In this document: positions 24,585-32,868 of the stretch, in pieces | How positions within the stretch are numbered: the stretch's first letter is position 1 | Layout: every line of letters starts with the position of its first letter | Assembly: GCA_963590855.1 (NCBI GenBank) | Contig: CAVAQT010000001.1 | Location: 62,001 to 126,000 of the forward strand | Direction of reading: 5' to 3' | Source: Ruminococcus_C sp963590855 | GTDB lineage: Bacteria > Bacillota > Clostridia > Oscillospirales > Ruminococcaceae | DNA: 64,000 bases | Notes under the pieces: generated by a model | Seen by the model: the letters and a program-made list of their open reading frames with translations, nothing else | Database searches by the model: none | What the model was told of the DNA's origin: nothing | Program-made: the position numbers and the translations under genes

Positions 24585-25604
24585 TCAGAACTGTTCCAGG
24601 AATCGATAGTCGTTCTCATAGAGCAGACGCATATCGCCGATGTTATAGCGGCGCATTGCGATACGCTCCAGACCCAGACCAAAGGCAAAGCCGGAGTATA
24701 CGCTGCTGTCGATGCCGCAGCCCTCCAGAACCTTCGGGTGCACCATGCCTGCGCCCAGCAGTTCGATATAGCCTTCGCCCTTGCACATCCGGCAGCCCTT
24801 TCCGTGGCACTGGAAGCACATCACGTCAACCTCTGCGCTGGGTTCTGTGAACGGGAAGTGGTGGGGACGGAGACGGATCTTGCAGTCATCGCCGTACAGA
24901 CGCTGCATCAGCAGTTCCAGTGTGCCCTTGAGGTCTGCCATGGTGATGCCCTTGTCTACCACCAGACCCTCGATCTGATGGAACAGCGGCGAGTGTGTGG
25001 CATCCACCGCATCCGAACGGTATACCCGTCCCGGAGAGATCACGCGGATCGGCGGCTTCTGGTTTTCCATGACATGCACCTGAACCGAAGAGGTCTGGGT
25101 ACGCAGCAGAATGTTGTCTGTAATATAAAAGGTATCCTGAGTATCCCGCGCCGGGTGATCCGGCGGCAGGTTCAGCGCCTCAAAGTTGTAGTAGTCGTAT
25201 TCCACTTCCGGGCCGTCTGCCACAGAAAAGCCCATGCCCAGGAAGATCTCGCGGATCTCGTTTTCCACGATGGTCAGCGGATGCATGCTGCCCACCTTCT
25301 GCTTCTTGCCGGGGAGCGTGATGTCCAGTGTCTCTGCTTCCAGCTTGTGCGCCAGCATGGCATCTGCCAGCTTCTTCTGCTTTTCTGCCAGTGCATTTTC
25401 GATGTCCGCACGCACCTGGTTTGCCAGCTGACCCATTGCCGGGCGCTCTTCCGCAGAGAGCTTGCCCATCTGCTTGAGGATGCCGGTCAGTTCACCCTTT
25501 TTGCCCAGATACTGTACACGCAGATTTTCCAGCACCTTGGAATCCGCACAATCCGACAGCGCTTTTTTCGCAGCGAGGCGGATCGCTTCCAGTTGTTCTT
25601 TCAT
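24585..25604 (-). CDS. pheS: Phenylalanine--tRNA ligase alpha subunit
   Basis: 339 residues: N-terminal coiled coil, then the class II catalytic core with the motif 1 region (HPLTIVENEIREIFLGMGFS), motif 2 (VISPGRVYRSDAVDATHSP) and motif 3 (FAFGLGLERIAMRRYNI). The ATG at 25604 has AAAGGA about nine bases upstream; the frame is open to 25640 but the family begins at MKEQLEAI. Expression is probably set by the T-box leader upstream. Confidence 0.97.
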   Translation of the reverse strand: MKEQLEAIRLAAKKALSDCADSKVLENLRVQYLGKKGELTGILKQMGKLSAEERPAMGQLANQVRADIENALAEKQKKLADAMLAHKLEAETLDITLPGKKQKVGSMHPLTIVENEIREIFLGMGFSVADGPEVEYDYYNFEALNLPPDHPARDTQDTFYITDNILLRTQTSSVQVHVMENQKPPIRVISPGRVYRSDAVDATHSPLFHQIEGLVVDKGITMADLKGTLELLMQRLYGDDCKIRLRPHHFPFTEPSAEVDVMCFQCHGKGCRMCKGEGYIELLGAGMVHPKVLEGCGIDSSVYSGFAFGLGLERIAMRRYNIGDMRLLYENDYRFLEQF

Positions 25605-25666
25605 AATATCGTTCCTTTCCTCCGCAGTCCTTGCGGTCATTTGGCTCTATGGGAAACACACATATC

Positions 25667-26010
25667 AAAAAAGCCCTGTCCTGCGAAAACAGGACAAGGC
25701 CAACGCTTGCTCAAACCACCCATTTTCAAAGAGCCATCACTCTTCTGCCCTTAATGCAGGCACTACATCCAAGCCTAATTTTGGAAAATAATTTACAGGA
25801 GACCTGTGCTTTTTTCCAGGTTCAGCGCGGCCACTCAGAAGGGAACTTCGGTGTATCCCGCCGGACGGGCTCTCAGCAGTTCCCGTTCTCTGTACCGGCG
25901 GATCAGAGGGCAGTTTTTTTCCTGCGGCGAAATTCTACCGCAATTTCCATATATTTTCCAAACTGTCCGTGTCTCGAAATACACTTACTCGCTTCGTCGT
26001 CGTGTTTTCA
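25667..26010 (-). promoter_or_regulatory. T-box leader (tRNA-Phe sensing) of pheST
   Basis: The minus-strand leader of about 340 bases shows T-box parts in order: an AGTA motif in GCGAGTAAGTG near its 5' end, the conserved AGAGAAC...CTGAGAG stem at 25860-25890, a GAAGTTCCCTTCTGAG segment whose TTC (25845-25843) is a Phe specifier, the T-box bulge GGGTGGTTT (25722-25714) whose TGGT complements the ACCA end of tRNA-Phe, and a terminator (arms GCCTTGTCCTG and CAGGACAGGGC, 25673-25700) ending in six Ts at 25667-25672. Uncharged tRNA-Phe should favour the antiterminator. Confidence 0.88.
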
Positions 26011-26016
26011 ATAGTT

Positions 26017-26045
26017 ATTATACCTGCTTTGCCAAATAAAATCAA
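26017..26045 (-). promoter_or_regulatory. Promoter of the pheST T-box leader
   Basis: TTGATT (26045-26040), 17 bases, TATAAT (26022-26017) on the minus strand, starting transcription near 26010. Confidence 0.8.
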
Positions 26046-26065
26046 GTCTTTTTGAAAATTTTTTC

Positions 26066-26094
26066 TTGAAATTTTTTTAGAAGTATGGTATAAT
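26066..26094 (+). promoter_or_regulatory. Promoter of the 26265-27070 gene pair
   Basis: TTGAAA (26066-26071), 17 bases, TATAAT (26089-26094). Divergent from the pheST promoter and 20 bases from it. Confidence 0.7.
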
Positions 26095-26264
26095 AGAAGC
26101 TGGACATTGCAAAAGGCAAATTTCATTCAACGATTTTCCTTGTGATATGTGCAACATGCACATTCAATGAAACCTCTGCCTTCCGGGGCAGTGTCCGGCA
26201 GAATGAAGACGGAACGGAGAGCACAATATTTTGCTTTTTCCCTTCCAAAAAGGAGCTTTACAAT

Positions 26265-26786
26265 ATGGACAATTTTGCGGAGTACATGGTGAAGAAACAG
26301 CCGGATTCTCGGGATAACGCCAAAAAAGCAGGCATCATCGCACTGGCAGTTCTGCTGAGTGCCGCTTCTGTATTTCTGGTTTTTATCACACACATCCCGT
26401 TTATCCTGATCATCACCTGTGCTGTCATTTACGGCGCATACTTTCTGCTCACGGGACTCTCGGTAGAGTATGAGTATGCTGTCACCAACGGCGAAATGGA
26501 TGTGGACAAGATCATTGCCCGGCGCAAGCGCGTGCATCTCATTACCGTGGACGTAGGAAAATTCGATGCCTACGGTGCGCTGACGGACGACATCCCCGAT
26601 GACGAGAACCGCACGATCGTGCTTTGTTCCGACAATACCGGGGACGGCGAATACTACGCCGACCTGGAGACCGAGGACTACGGTGCGACCCGGATCATTT
26701 TCACGCCGAACGACGCAGTGGACGAAGCCATTACCGCTGCCCTGCCGCGTCAGCTGAGATTTCAGAACGGAGCGGCACAGAAATGA
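26265..26786 (+). CDS. Membrane protein of unknown function (173 aa; DUF6106-like by appearance)
   Basis: 173 residues: cytoplasmic N-terminus MDNFAEYMVKKQPDSRDNAK, two adjacent membrane segments (about residues 22-45 and 47-65), then a soluble domain with EYEYAVTNGEMDVDKIIARRKR, LITVDVGKFDAYG and RIIFTPNDAVDEAI. The soluble part resembles the membrane-proximal PH-like domain of small Firmicutes proteins such as DUF6106; that name is my best guess. AAGGAG precedes the ATG at 26265. Its stop overlaps the next gene (ATGA). Confidence 0.75.
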   Translation: MDNFAEYMVKKQPDSRDNAKKAGIIALAVLLSAASVFLVFITHIPFILIITCAVIYGAYFLLTGLSVEYEYAVTNGEMDVDKIIARRKRVHLITVDVGKFDAYGALTDDIPDDENRTIVLCSDNTGDGEYYADLETEDYGATRIIFTPNDAVDEAITAALPRQLRFQNGAAQK

Positions 26787-27070
26787 CGGCACTCCAGATC
26801 CGGTACATCCTGTGGGGACTCTGGGCAGCTGTGAATCTGCTCGCCTTTTGTCTCATGGGCATCGACAAGCACCGCGCCCGAAAGCATCTGTGGCGCATTC
26901 CGGAAAAGACGCTGTTTCTCGCTGCGATTCTGGGCGGCGGCATCGGCGGCACAGCCGGCATGTTTTATTTCCGCCACAAGACAAAGCACTGGTATTTCCG
27001 TATCTTTTTCCCGCTGCTGGCGATCTTGCAGCTGGCAGGACTGGGGTATCTGCTCCTGTCCAACCGATGA
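26783..27070 (+). CDS. DUF1294 family membrane protein
   Basis: 95 residues with the DUF1294 pattern: a first helix, then MGIDKHRARKHLWRIPEKTL, the GGGIGGTAGM turn and FRHKTKHWYF before the last helix. Three membrane segments. Function unknown. The ATG overlaps the stop of the upstream gene, so the two are translationally coupled. The reading frame is open further upstream but only as a shadow of the previous gene. Confidence 0.88.
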   Translation: MTALQIRYILWGLWAAVNLLAFCLMGIDKHRARKHLWRIPEKTLFLAAILGGGIGGTAGMFYFRHKTKHWYFRIFFPLLAILQLAGLGYLLLSNR

Positions 27071-27129
27071 GGCGGTCTTTGAATGACCGCGGTTCCTTAT
27101 TTTCCGAACCTGTTAGGAGGTTTTTTCTT

Positions 27130-28452
27130 ATGACTCACCCGATGATCCTGAAACTCGGTACATTTCTCACTGCTGCTGCGCTGTGTGTATCCAGCCTGCC
27201 CTGCGGCATGGCGTTCGCAGAAGAAACAGCAGCAGCCAATACAAGCGACAGACAGACCGCCGAAGATCTGGTGCGCAGCGCAGAACGCGACGACTTCCTG
27301 ATGTTGGGATTTGCCTGCATGGTTGAAGCCGCCAATGTGGGCGTAGGCAACGGCGCCAGCTTTTCAGATACCACATTGCAGCTGCTGGATCTGAACCAGT
27401 CCGGCAGCATCGACAGCGCAGACGCCAGCACCTTCCTCTACTGGTGTGCATATTACGGCGCGAGCGGTACATATCTGGACGAAAGCGCAGCATTCCTGGA
27501 ACGCTGGGACGCTGCATTCGGCAGTGTCACTACCACCGCACCCGTTGAGACTACGCTGACCGAGACGACAGCAAACACCGAGACCACCACGACCGTCTCT
27601 GTCTCTGAGACCGAAGCGTCCAGCACGTCTGACATCATCCTCACCGCAGCCAACACCTCCACAGAGGCGACTGCATCGGAGACCACGGCGACTGCGGCAG
27701 AGACAACCACAGCGGAAAGCACCACAACAACTACAACTTCTGCTGCGACCACGACAACCACGACGACAGCGGCAACTACCACAACGGTGACGACCACCAC
27801 AAACCGCGGCGGCGCGTGGGCGCAGAAGGATTCCTACATGGGCGTCGATGTCTCCAAGTATCAGACCAACATCGACTGGAACGCCGTAAAGGCTTCGGGC
27901 ATCGACTTCGGCATCATCCGCGCCGGATACGGCAAGGTTGCCAGCCAGAAAGACCCGTACTTTGAGCAGAACATGAAAAACGCCAAGGCTGCCGGCATCG
28001 CCTGCGGCACATATTGGTACAGCTATGCCAAGACTCCGGATGAGGCCAAGCAGGAGGCAGAGCTTTTCGCCAGCGTAATCAGCGGTTATACCTTCGAGTA
28101 TCCGGTAGTCCTGGACATCGAAGACCCGTCTCAGGCGACACTCTCCAAGGAGCAGATCTCCGCGATCATCACCGCATTCTGTGATGTCATGGAGTCCAAG
28201 GGCTATTACGTCAGCCTTTACAGCTACGCAAGCTTCCTGAACGACAAGGTTTATCCGTCCGTCCTGGAAAACTACGACATCTGGGTAGCGCACACCGGTG
28301 TCAGCCGTCCGTCCTACACCAAGACAAGCTATGGCATGTGGCAGTATTCCCACAAGGGCTCTGTCAACGGCATCAGCGGCGAGGTAGACATGAACTACAG
28401 CTATAAGTGCTATCCCGATCTGATGACAAAGTACCATCTGAACGGCTTCTAA
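27130..28452 (+). CDS. Secreted GH25 lysozyme with threonine-rich linker and one dockerin-like repeat
   Basis: 440 residues. Signal peptide at residues 1-30 (cleavage likely near AFA). Residues ~78-100 hold LDLNQSGSIDSADASTFLYW, a dockerin/EF-hand type calcium loop, present only once. Residues ~135-230 are almost all Thr, Ala, Glu and Ser. The C-terminal 210 residues are a GH25 domain: MGVDVSKYQTNIDW, FGIIRAGYG, VLDIEDPS with the catalytic Asp/Glu pair, and WQYSHKGSVNGISGEVDMNY. It should cleave peptidoglycan outside the cell. I chose the ATG at 27130 since AGGAGG lies nine bases upstream and the signal peptide starts there. It is convergent with the sortase gene. Confidence 0.92.
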   Translation: MTHPMILKLGTFLTAAALCVSSLPCGMAFAEETAAANTSDRQTAEDLVRSAERDDFLMLGFACMVEAANVGVGNGASFSDTTLQLLDLNQSGSIDSADASTFLYWCAYYGASGTYLDESAAFLERWDAAFGSVTTTAPVETTLTETTANTETTTTVSVSETEASSTSDIILTAANTSTEATASETTATAAETTTAESTTTTTTSAATTTTTTTAATTTTVTTTTNRGGAWAQKDSYMGVDVSKYQTNIDWNAVKASGIDFGIIRAGYGKVASQKDPYFEQNMKNAKAAGIACGTYWYSYAKTPDEAKQEAELFASVISGYTFEYPVVLDIEDPSQATLSKEQISAIITAFCDVMESKGYYVSLYSYASFLNDKVYPSVLENYDIWVAHTGVSRPSYTKTSYGMWQYSHKGSVNGISGEVDMNYSYKCYPDLMTKYHLNGF

Positions 28453-28466
28453 ACAAAAGCAAATAC

Positions 28467-28510
28467 AAAAAGGGCATCCTGCCAACACAGCAGGATGCCC
28501 TTTTTCTTTT
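28467..28510. terminator. Terminator between lysozyme and sortase genes
   Basis: AAAAAGGGCATCCTGC pairs with GCAGGATGCCCTTTTT around a seven-base loop, ending in TTTTTCTTTT on the plus strand and an A-rich stretch that serves the minus strand. Confidence 0.93.
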
Positions 28511-28519
28511 GTATGCAGA

Positions 28520-29317
28520 TCAGTATTCTCCCAGACACTGTCCGAACAGCAGGCAGCGGATGCCGTCGTCTGCTCCGGAATTACAGGTCTGAAGCGCAAT
28601 CATCTTATCCTCATAGGTGGGCGGATCGTCCTCCGGCGCATACCATACAAGCGCCGTGGAGCGCATCTGTTCCAGATACTTGTAGAACTCCGAGCGATTC
28701 AGCGTGATGCGGTTCCAGTAGTCGAACTCTGCGCCGTCCTCGCCGTTCAGCACAGAGGATGCCACGATGCGGTAAAGATACCGCTTTTCCAGAGTCGCCA
28801 CCTCAAAGTAGATGTGCTGTTTGCCCCAGGCCTCCTCTTTAAAGTTTTTGACGGCGTGGAACATGGAGCCGTTGCCCATGTTGTGCCCATAGAGAAGCGT
28901 GTTCTCCGTCTCACCGATCTTGCCGCGAAAGTCCTCGAAGATGCTCCCAGCAGAGCTGTGATTGCCCTCCCAGTCGCGGTCGATGTAGTAGGCGTTGTCG
29001 TCCTTCTGCACAATGGGGTAATCAATGGGCGTATCATTCACATAGACCCAGCCCACAACATCCGGATTCTTCTCGTGATGCTGCTTGACCTTTTCCATGT
29101 CGATGTGCATGGTGTAGTCATAGCTGGTCGTTGTGGTCGTGGTCACCGTTGTGGTCGTCGTGGTTGTCGTCGTTGTGGTGAGAATCGGTATCGCGTCCGG
29201 CGCAGAGACTTTATCCGCGCGGTTCACGACGATCACCACCGCGACGATCACCGCCAGTAGCGCGATCCCCAGACCGATCAGAAACTTGTCCAGACGTTTC
29301 AGCTTTTTCAGTGCCAA
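28520..29317 (-). CDS. Class B sortase
   Basis: 265 residues: basic N-terminus, one membrane segment (about 13-33, GLGIALLAVIVAVVIVV), a run of some 20 threonines and valines, then the sortase fold. The catalytic histidine is in LLYGHNMGNGSMF, the cysteine in ALQTCNSG and the arginine in DDGIR near the C-terminus, all class B positions. It should attach secreted proteins to peptidoglycan. No protein in the window shows an obvious NPQTN- or LPxTG-like sorting signal. The threonine tract between anchor and catalytic domain is unusual for sortases but matches the linkers of neighbouring genes. Confidence 0.92.
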   Translation of the reverse strand: MALKKLKRLDKFLIGLGIALLAVIVAVVIVVNRADKVSAPDAIPILTTTTTTTTTTTVTTTTTTSYDYTMHIDMEKVKQHHEKNPDVVGWVYVNDTPIDYPIVQKDDNAYYIDRDWEGNHSSAGSIFEDFRGKIGETENTLLYGHNMGNGSMFHAVKNFKEEAWGKQHIYFEVATLEKRYLYRIVASSVLNGEDGAEFDYWNRITLNRSEFYKYLEQMRSTALVWYAPEDDPPTYEDKMIALQTCNSGADDGIRCLLFGQCLGEY

Positions 29318-29447
29318 TGGATATACCCCCAGGTTACGCAGTTATTTCCGCCGCAGGACTGCGGACAGATTCCAGTAATAAGTATACCGTTTTTCTGCGG
29401 GCTTGTCAAGAGAAATCTTTCTCCGTGCACGCAAATCCTGATGGGCG

Positions 29448-29496
29448 GAAACCCCTCTGTCACTTCGTGACATCTCCCCTTTCAGGGGAGACTTCT
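29448..29496. repeat. Dispersed hairpin repeat
   Basis: CCCCTCTGTCAC, TTCG, GTGACATCTCCCC then TTTCAGGGGAG contains two short hairpins (GTCAC/GTGAC and CTCCCC/GGGGAG). Similar hairpin sequence is scattered at 60.75-61.23 kb. It fills the gap between the sortase and LRR genes, which lie on the same strand. Confidence 0.5.
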
Positions 29497-29539
29497 TTCT
29501 ATTTCAGAAAATGGATCTGCGTATTCTCCGTAGACTCTG

Positions 29540-31741
29540 TTACTTCCCCAGAATTGCATCCCAGGAGGGTTCCATGCCGGCGCCGTCCTGGGCGATATAG
29601 GTGAGGAGGTATGCAGCATCCTTCGAGTTGACCTCGCCGTCGCCGTCAATATCGGCTGCCGCAAGCTGATCCTCGGTGAATGTGGTGTCCATGCCCACTG
29701 CGCTGCGTGCGATAAAGGTCAGAATCTGTGCAACGTCGGTGGCGTTGAGGGTGTCGTTGCCGTCGATGTCGCCCTGCGCCAGTGCCGGTGCAGGTTCTGT
29801 TGTGGTTGTGGTTTCGGTGGTAGTTGTTGTCGTGGTGGTTGTGGTGGCAGTAGTCGTTTCTGTAGTGGTCTCGGTAGTGGCTTCTGTGGTGGTGGTAGTC
29901 TCAGTCGGTGTGGTGGTCGGTGTGGTCGCAGTGGTTTCTGTGGTCGTTGTGGTGGTCTCTGCGGTGGTGGATTCTGTTGTGGTAGTCGTCGTTGCGGTCG
30001 TTTCCTCGGTAGTTGTGGTCGTGGTCGGCTCCGGCATAGGTTCGTTAGGATCCCAGTTGTAGTGGATGTTCGCATCTAAAAGCGCATCGTTTGAACCGTC
30101 TATTTCCATTGCCGCCCAGTCCTCTTCCGAACCGGTGTAGTAAGCATCACTCAGACCCTTACAGCCACTAAATGCGCCATAGCCGATGGATTCCAGATTT
30201 TTGAAGATCAGGACGCTGTGCATGCTGGAGCACTTCAAAAGGGTATAGCTGTCCAGAGATGTCACGTCCTCCGGGATCACAATGGACTGCAAAGAAGAGC
30301 AGCCAGAGAAAGCTTCATCGCCCAATTTCGTCAGGTTCGACGGCATTACGACTTTTTCCAGGCTGGAGCAGCCGTCAAAAATATGACTGCCCATTTCCGT
30401 CACGCCATCGGGAATCGTCACCTGCTTCAAGCTGGAGCAGCCATAAAAAGTATATCCGCCCAGGGACATGAGTTCACTTGACAATGTAACCGATTCCAGG
30501 GAAGAGCATTCGTAAAAAGCATGATCCCCCAAAGCAAACACACTGTCCGGAACCACGATCTGTTTCAGACCAGTACAGGATGCGAACGCATAGTCTGCAA
30601 TGGTAACAACAGAATCCGGGATCACAATTTCGGACAACTGTTCGCAGTCATAAAACACCTGATTTGCGATCTCAATCAAGCCCTCCGGCAATGTGATCTC
30701 TTTTAATGCTTTACAACCATAAAAGGCTTCGCTTCCGATTTTGGTTATTTTGGTGGGCATTGTCACTTTTTCCAGACTGGTACAAGCTTCAAAAGTGTAC
30801 ACCGGCAATTCCGAAATCGAAACGCCCTCTGAAAATGCCACAGAGGTCAGACCAGAACAGCCGCAAAATACGGCATTTCCCATGCTGTTTAAATTGCCGG
30901 GGAGTGTTATCGCTGTCAGCGCTGTACAATATAAAAATGCCCAGCTCTCCAAAGTTGTCAAGCTGTCAGGAAGCGTAATTTCCTTTAATGCGGAACATCT
31001 ATCGAACGCCATCTCATCAATTTTTTCCAAGCTATTGGACAGGGTGACTTGTTCCAGCGCGGTGCAGTCTACAAAGGCTTCTTGCCCGATGGTGGTTACC
31101 GAGTCCGGAATCTCCAGAGCGGTCATTGCGGTACAGCCCTGAAATGTAAATTTTCCTATAGCGGTCAAATTTTTGGACAGTGTCACCTGCTTCAAACGCG
31201 AGCAGTTGTAAAATATCTCACTGCCCATGGAGGTAACAGAATCCGGGATCACGATCTCTGTCAAATTGACACAGCCGCCAAATGCTGCGTTCGGGATCTC
31301 CGTTAAACCGTTGGAAAGCTTGACATTCTTCAATTCAGAGCATCCATTAAATACAGAATACTCCATTGTTTTTACACTGTCTGCCATAGTCACGCTTCGC
31401 AGGTGCTCACAATCGTTAAAGGCCATCTTGCCGATGTAGGTCACACTATCCGGTATTGTCACCTTCAGCAGCTTGGTATTATATTGAAACGCATAATCGT
31501 CAATTTGTGTTACCGGCTTTCCGTCGATCTCTGCCGGAATGGTGAGTACGGTCGTATCATCGGCGCACCCCGTGATTCTCACCTCGGTGCCGTCATTGAA
31601 CAGACTATAGCTCAGTCCGTCTGCGGTTTCTGCGCTCGCTGTAATGGACATCTGCGGCAGACTCACCTGCATCACCGGCAAAGCCCCGGCACACAACACC
31701 CCTGCTGTCAAAACAGCTAAAAATTTCTTCATTTTCCTCAT
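29540..31741 (-). CDS. Secreted leucine-rich-repeat (BspA-type) protein with C-terminal dockerin
   Basis: 733 residues. Signal peptide at 1-38, then about 20 BspA-like repeats of roughly 23 residues (IPDSVTxIGxxAFxxCxxL) to about residue 555, a threonine/glutamate tract (~570-660) and a type I dockerin. The dockerin has two calcium loops, DIDGNDTLNATDVAQIL and DIDGDGEVNSKDAAYLL. BspA-type repeats mediate binding to host or other surfaces; a dockerin would attach the protein to a cohesin scaffold. A 13-A run and TTGTAT-N18-TATAAT lie upstream on the minus strand. GGGAG precedes the ATG at 31741. Confidence 0.93.
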   Translation of the reverse strand: MRKMKKFLAVLTAGVLCAGALPVMQVSLPQMSITASAETADGLSYSLFNDGTEVRITGCADDTTVLTIPAEIDGKPVTQIDDYAFQYNTKLLKVTIPDSVTYIGKMAFNDCEHLRSVTMADSVKTMEYSVFNGCSELKNVKLSNGLTEIPNAAFGGCVNLTEIVIPDSVTSMGSEIFYNCSRLKQVTLSKNLTAIGKFTFQGCTAMTALEIPDSVTTIGQEAFVDCTALEQVTLSNSLEKIDEMAFDRCSALKEITLPDSLTTLESWAFLYCTALTAITLPGNLNSMGNAVFCGCSGLTSVAFSEGVSISELPVYTFEACTSLEKVTMPTKITKIGSEAFYGCKALKEITLPEGLIEIANQVFYDCEQLSEIVIPDSVVTIADYAFASCTGLKQIVVPDSVFALGDHAFYECSSLESVTLSSELMSLGGYTFYGCSSLKQVTIPDGVTEMGSHIFDGCSSLEKVVMPSNLTKLGDEAFSGCSSLQSIVIPEDVTSLDSYTLLKCSSMHSVLIFKNLESIGYGAFSGCKGLSDAYYTGSEEDWAAMEIDGSNDALLDANIHYNWDPNEPMPEPTTTTTTEETTATTTTTTESTTAETTTTTTETTATTPTTTPTETTTTTEATTETTTETTTATTTTTTTTTTETTTTTEPAPALAQGDIDGNDTLNATDVAQILTFIARSAVGMDTTFTEDQLAAADIDGDGEVNSKDAAYLLTYIAQDGAGMEPSWDAILGK

Positions 31742-31891
31742 TACAATAAACTCCCTTCACAATTTTTCCATTGCGCAAAAGCACAACTTTCCATGATATA
31801 TTGTAACATTGTCCATTATAACGCCAAAAAAAAAAAAAATACAACTTTTCAGGAATTTTCTGTGAATTTTGAGAAGTTTACAAAAAAGCAT

Positions 31892-31929
31892 AAAAAAATC
31901 GACGTCACGGCAGATGTGTGACGTCGATT
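31892..31929 (-). terminator. Terminator of the sigma/anti-sigma operon
   Basis: AATCGACGTCAC pairs with GTGACGTCGATT around nine bases and ends in seven Ts on the minus strand, 40 bases after the stop of the membrane protein gene. Confidence 0.93.
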
Positions 31930-31968
31930 ATCGAGATTTCATTTTTTCATTTTCCCCTGTTATGCGCA

Positions 31969-32868
31969 TTATTTCTGCACATTGAAAACATAGTACTCAT
32001 CTTCTCCGACGTACTGTATCGCCAGCTTCTGGGACGGGTCTTCGCCCACGATGCCATAGATCAGCACCGTATAGGTATCGCTCACGTCGGTGCCGTTGGT
32101 CACGCCATAGCCCAGATAGTACTGCACATCCTTGCTCGGCACTTCCACATAGGTGGTGTCATAGTGCAAACCGCCCCACGACAGCATGAAGTAGTGAAAA
32201 ATGCTCTGGCGAATGGAAATGTGCGAGGTGGTAGTCTCCGCTGTGTCTGTGGTCTGTGCCGCCTGAGACGTAGTCACAGCCGTGGTCGCCGCGGTAGTCT
32301 GCTTGATTGCCGTTGTTGCGCGCGCCGTGGTGACGGGCTTCGCGGTGGTGTGCCGCTCTACCGCCGTGGTCACTGCCGGTGCAGCGGTGATCTGCGGCTG
32401 CGGTGCTTCTTCCGGCACAGCGGCTTCGGTATCCGCCAGCGTCTCCTGCACCGTTACCGAAATGTTCACAGCAGTGGTCTCCGCAGGGACTGCCGCGACG
32501 ATAGTCTGCGTCTCAGCCACGGTCTCCCGGCTTTCAGAAACGGCAGTAGTGACAGCGGCTTCCAGTGTCTGCGCCTGTGTGGTCACCGTCGGCGGAATGA
32601 CCTCCAGCTGATCTGCGCCGCCCTGGGGCATTCTGCTGTACAGCGCCGCAACTGCGACGACCACGCAGACCAATGCCGCAGTACAAGCCCCGGCACCGGT
32701 CTGCCAGCGCAAATACCACGGTCGTTTTTTCTCCATGGGTTGTTCTGCTGCGGATGCCCGGCGCATGATCTCCAGATACATCCGATTCTTTGCGTTTTCA
32801 TCCGGTTGGATCTGATCCAGCGCATGGTGCAAACGGCGTTCTAAGGATTCATTTCTGCGGTTCGGCAT
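31969..32868 (-). CDS. Threonine-rich membrane protein, probable anti-sigma partner
   Basis: 299 residues: a cytoplasmic N-terminus of about 60 residues (NRRNESLERRLHHALDQIQP), one membrane segment (about 60-80, TAALVCVVVAVAALY), a Thr/Ala/Val/Glu-rich extracellular region of some 120 residues, then a C-terminal domain (HYFMLSWGGLHYDTTYVEVP) ending at DEYYVFNVQK. It directly follows and overlaps an ECF sigma factor gene by 20 bases, the usual setting for a membrane anti-sigma factor. I do not see a zinc-binding HxxxCxxC motif, so it is not a ZAS-type. The ATG at 32868 has GGAGG eight bases upstream; the upstream GTG lies inside that site. Confidence 0.72.
   Translation of the reverse strand: MPNRRNESLERRLHHALDQIQPDENAKNRMYLEIMRRASAAEQPMEKKRPWYLRWQTGAGACTAALVCVVVAVAALYSRMPQGGADQLEVIPPTVTTQAQTLEAAVTTAVSESRETVAETQTIVAAVPAETTAVNISVTVQETLADTEAAVPEEAPQPQITAAPAVTTAVERHTTAKPVTTARATTAIKQTTAATTAVTTSQAAQTTDTAETTTSHISIRQSIFHYFMLSWGGLHYDTTYVEVPSKDVQYYLGYGVTNGTDVSDTYTVLIYGIVGEDPSQKLAIQYVGEDEYYVFNVQK

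Noticed and set aside
27364..28599. 411-codon minus-strand frame opposite the GH25 gene
   Set aside because: Gly/Cys/Arg-rich shadow of the Thr-rich linker; the plus strand has signal peptide and catalytic motifs.
29800..30020. Simple-sequence ACC/ACA tract suspected as a CRISPR or iteron array
   Set aside because: It is in frame and encodes the Thr-rich linker; no regular repeat-spacer spacing.
29676..30062. Valine/serine-repeat plus-strand frame
   Set aside because: Antisense of the Thr-rich linker of the LRR-dockerin protein; repeated ACC/ACA codons read backwards give Val runs.
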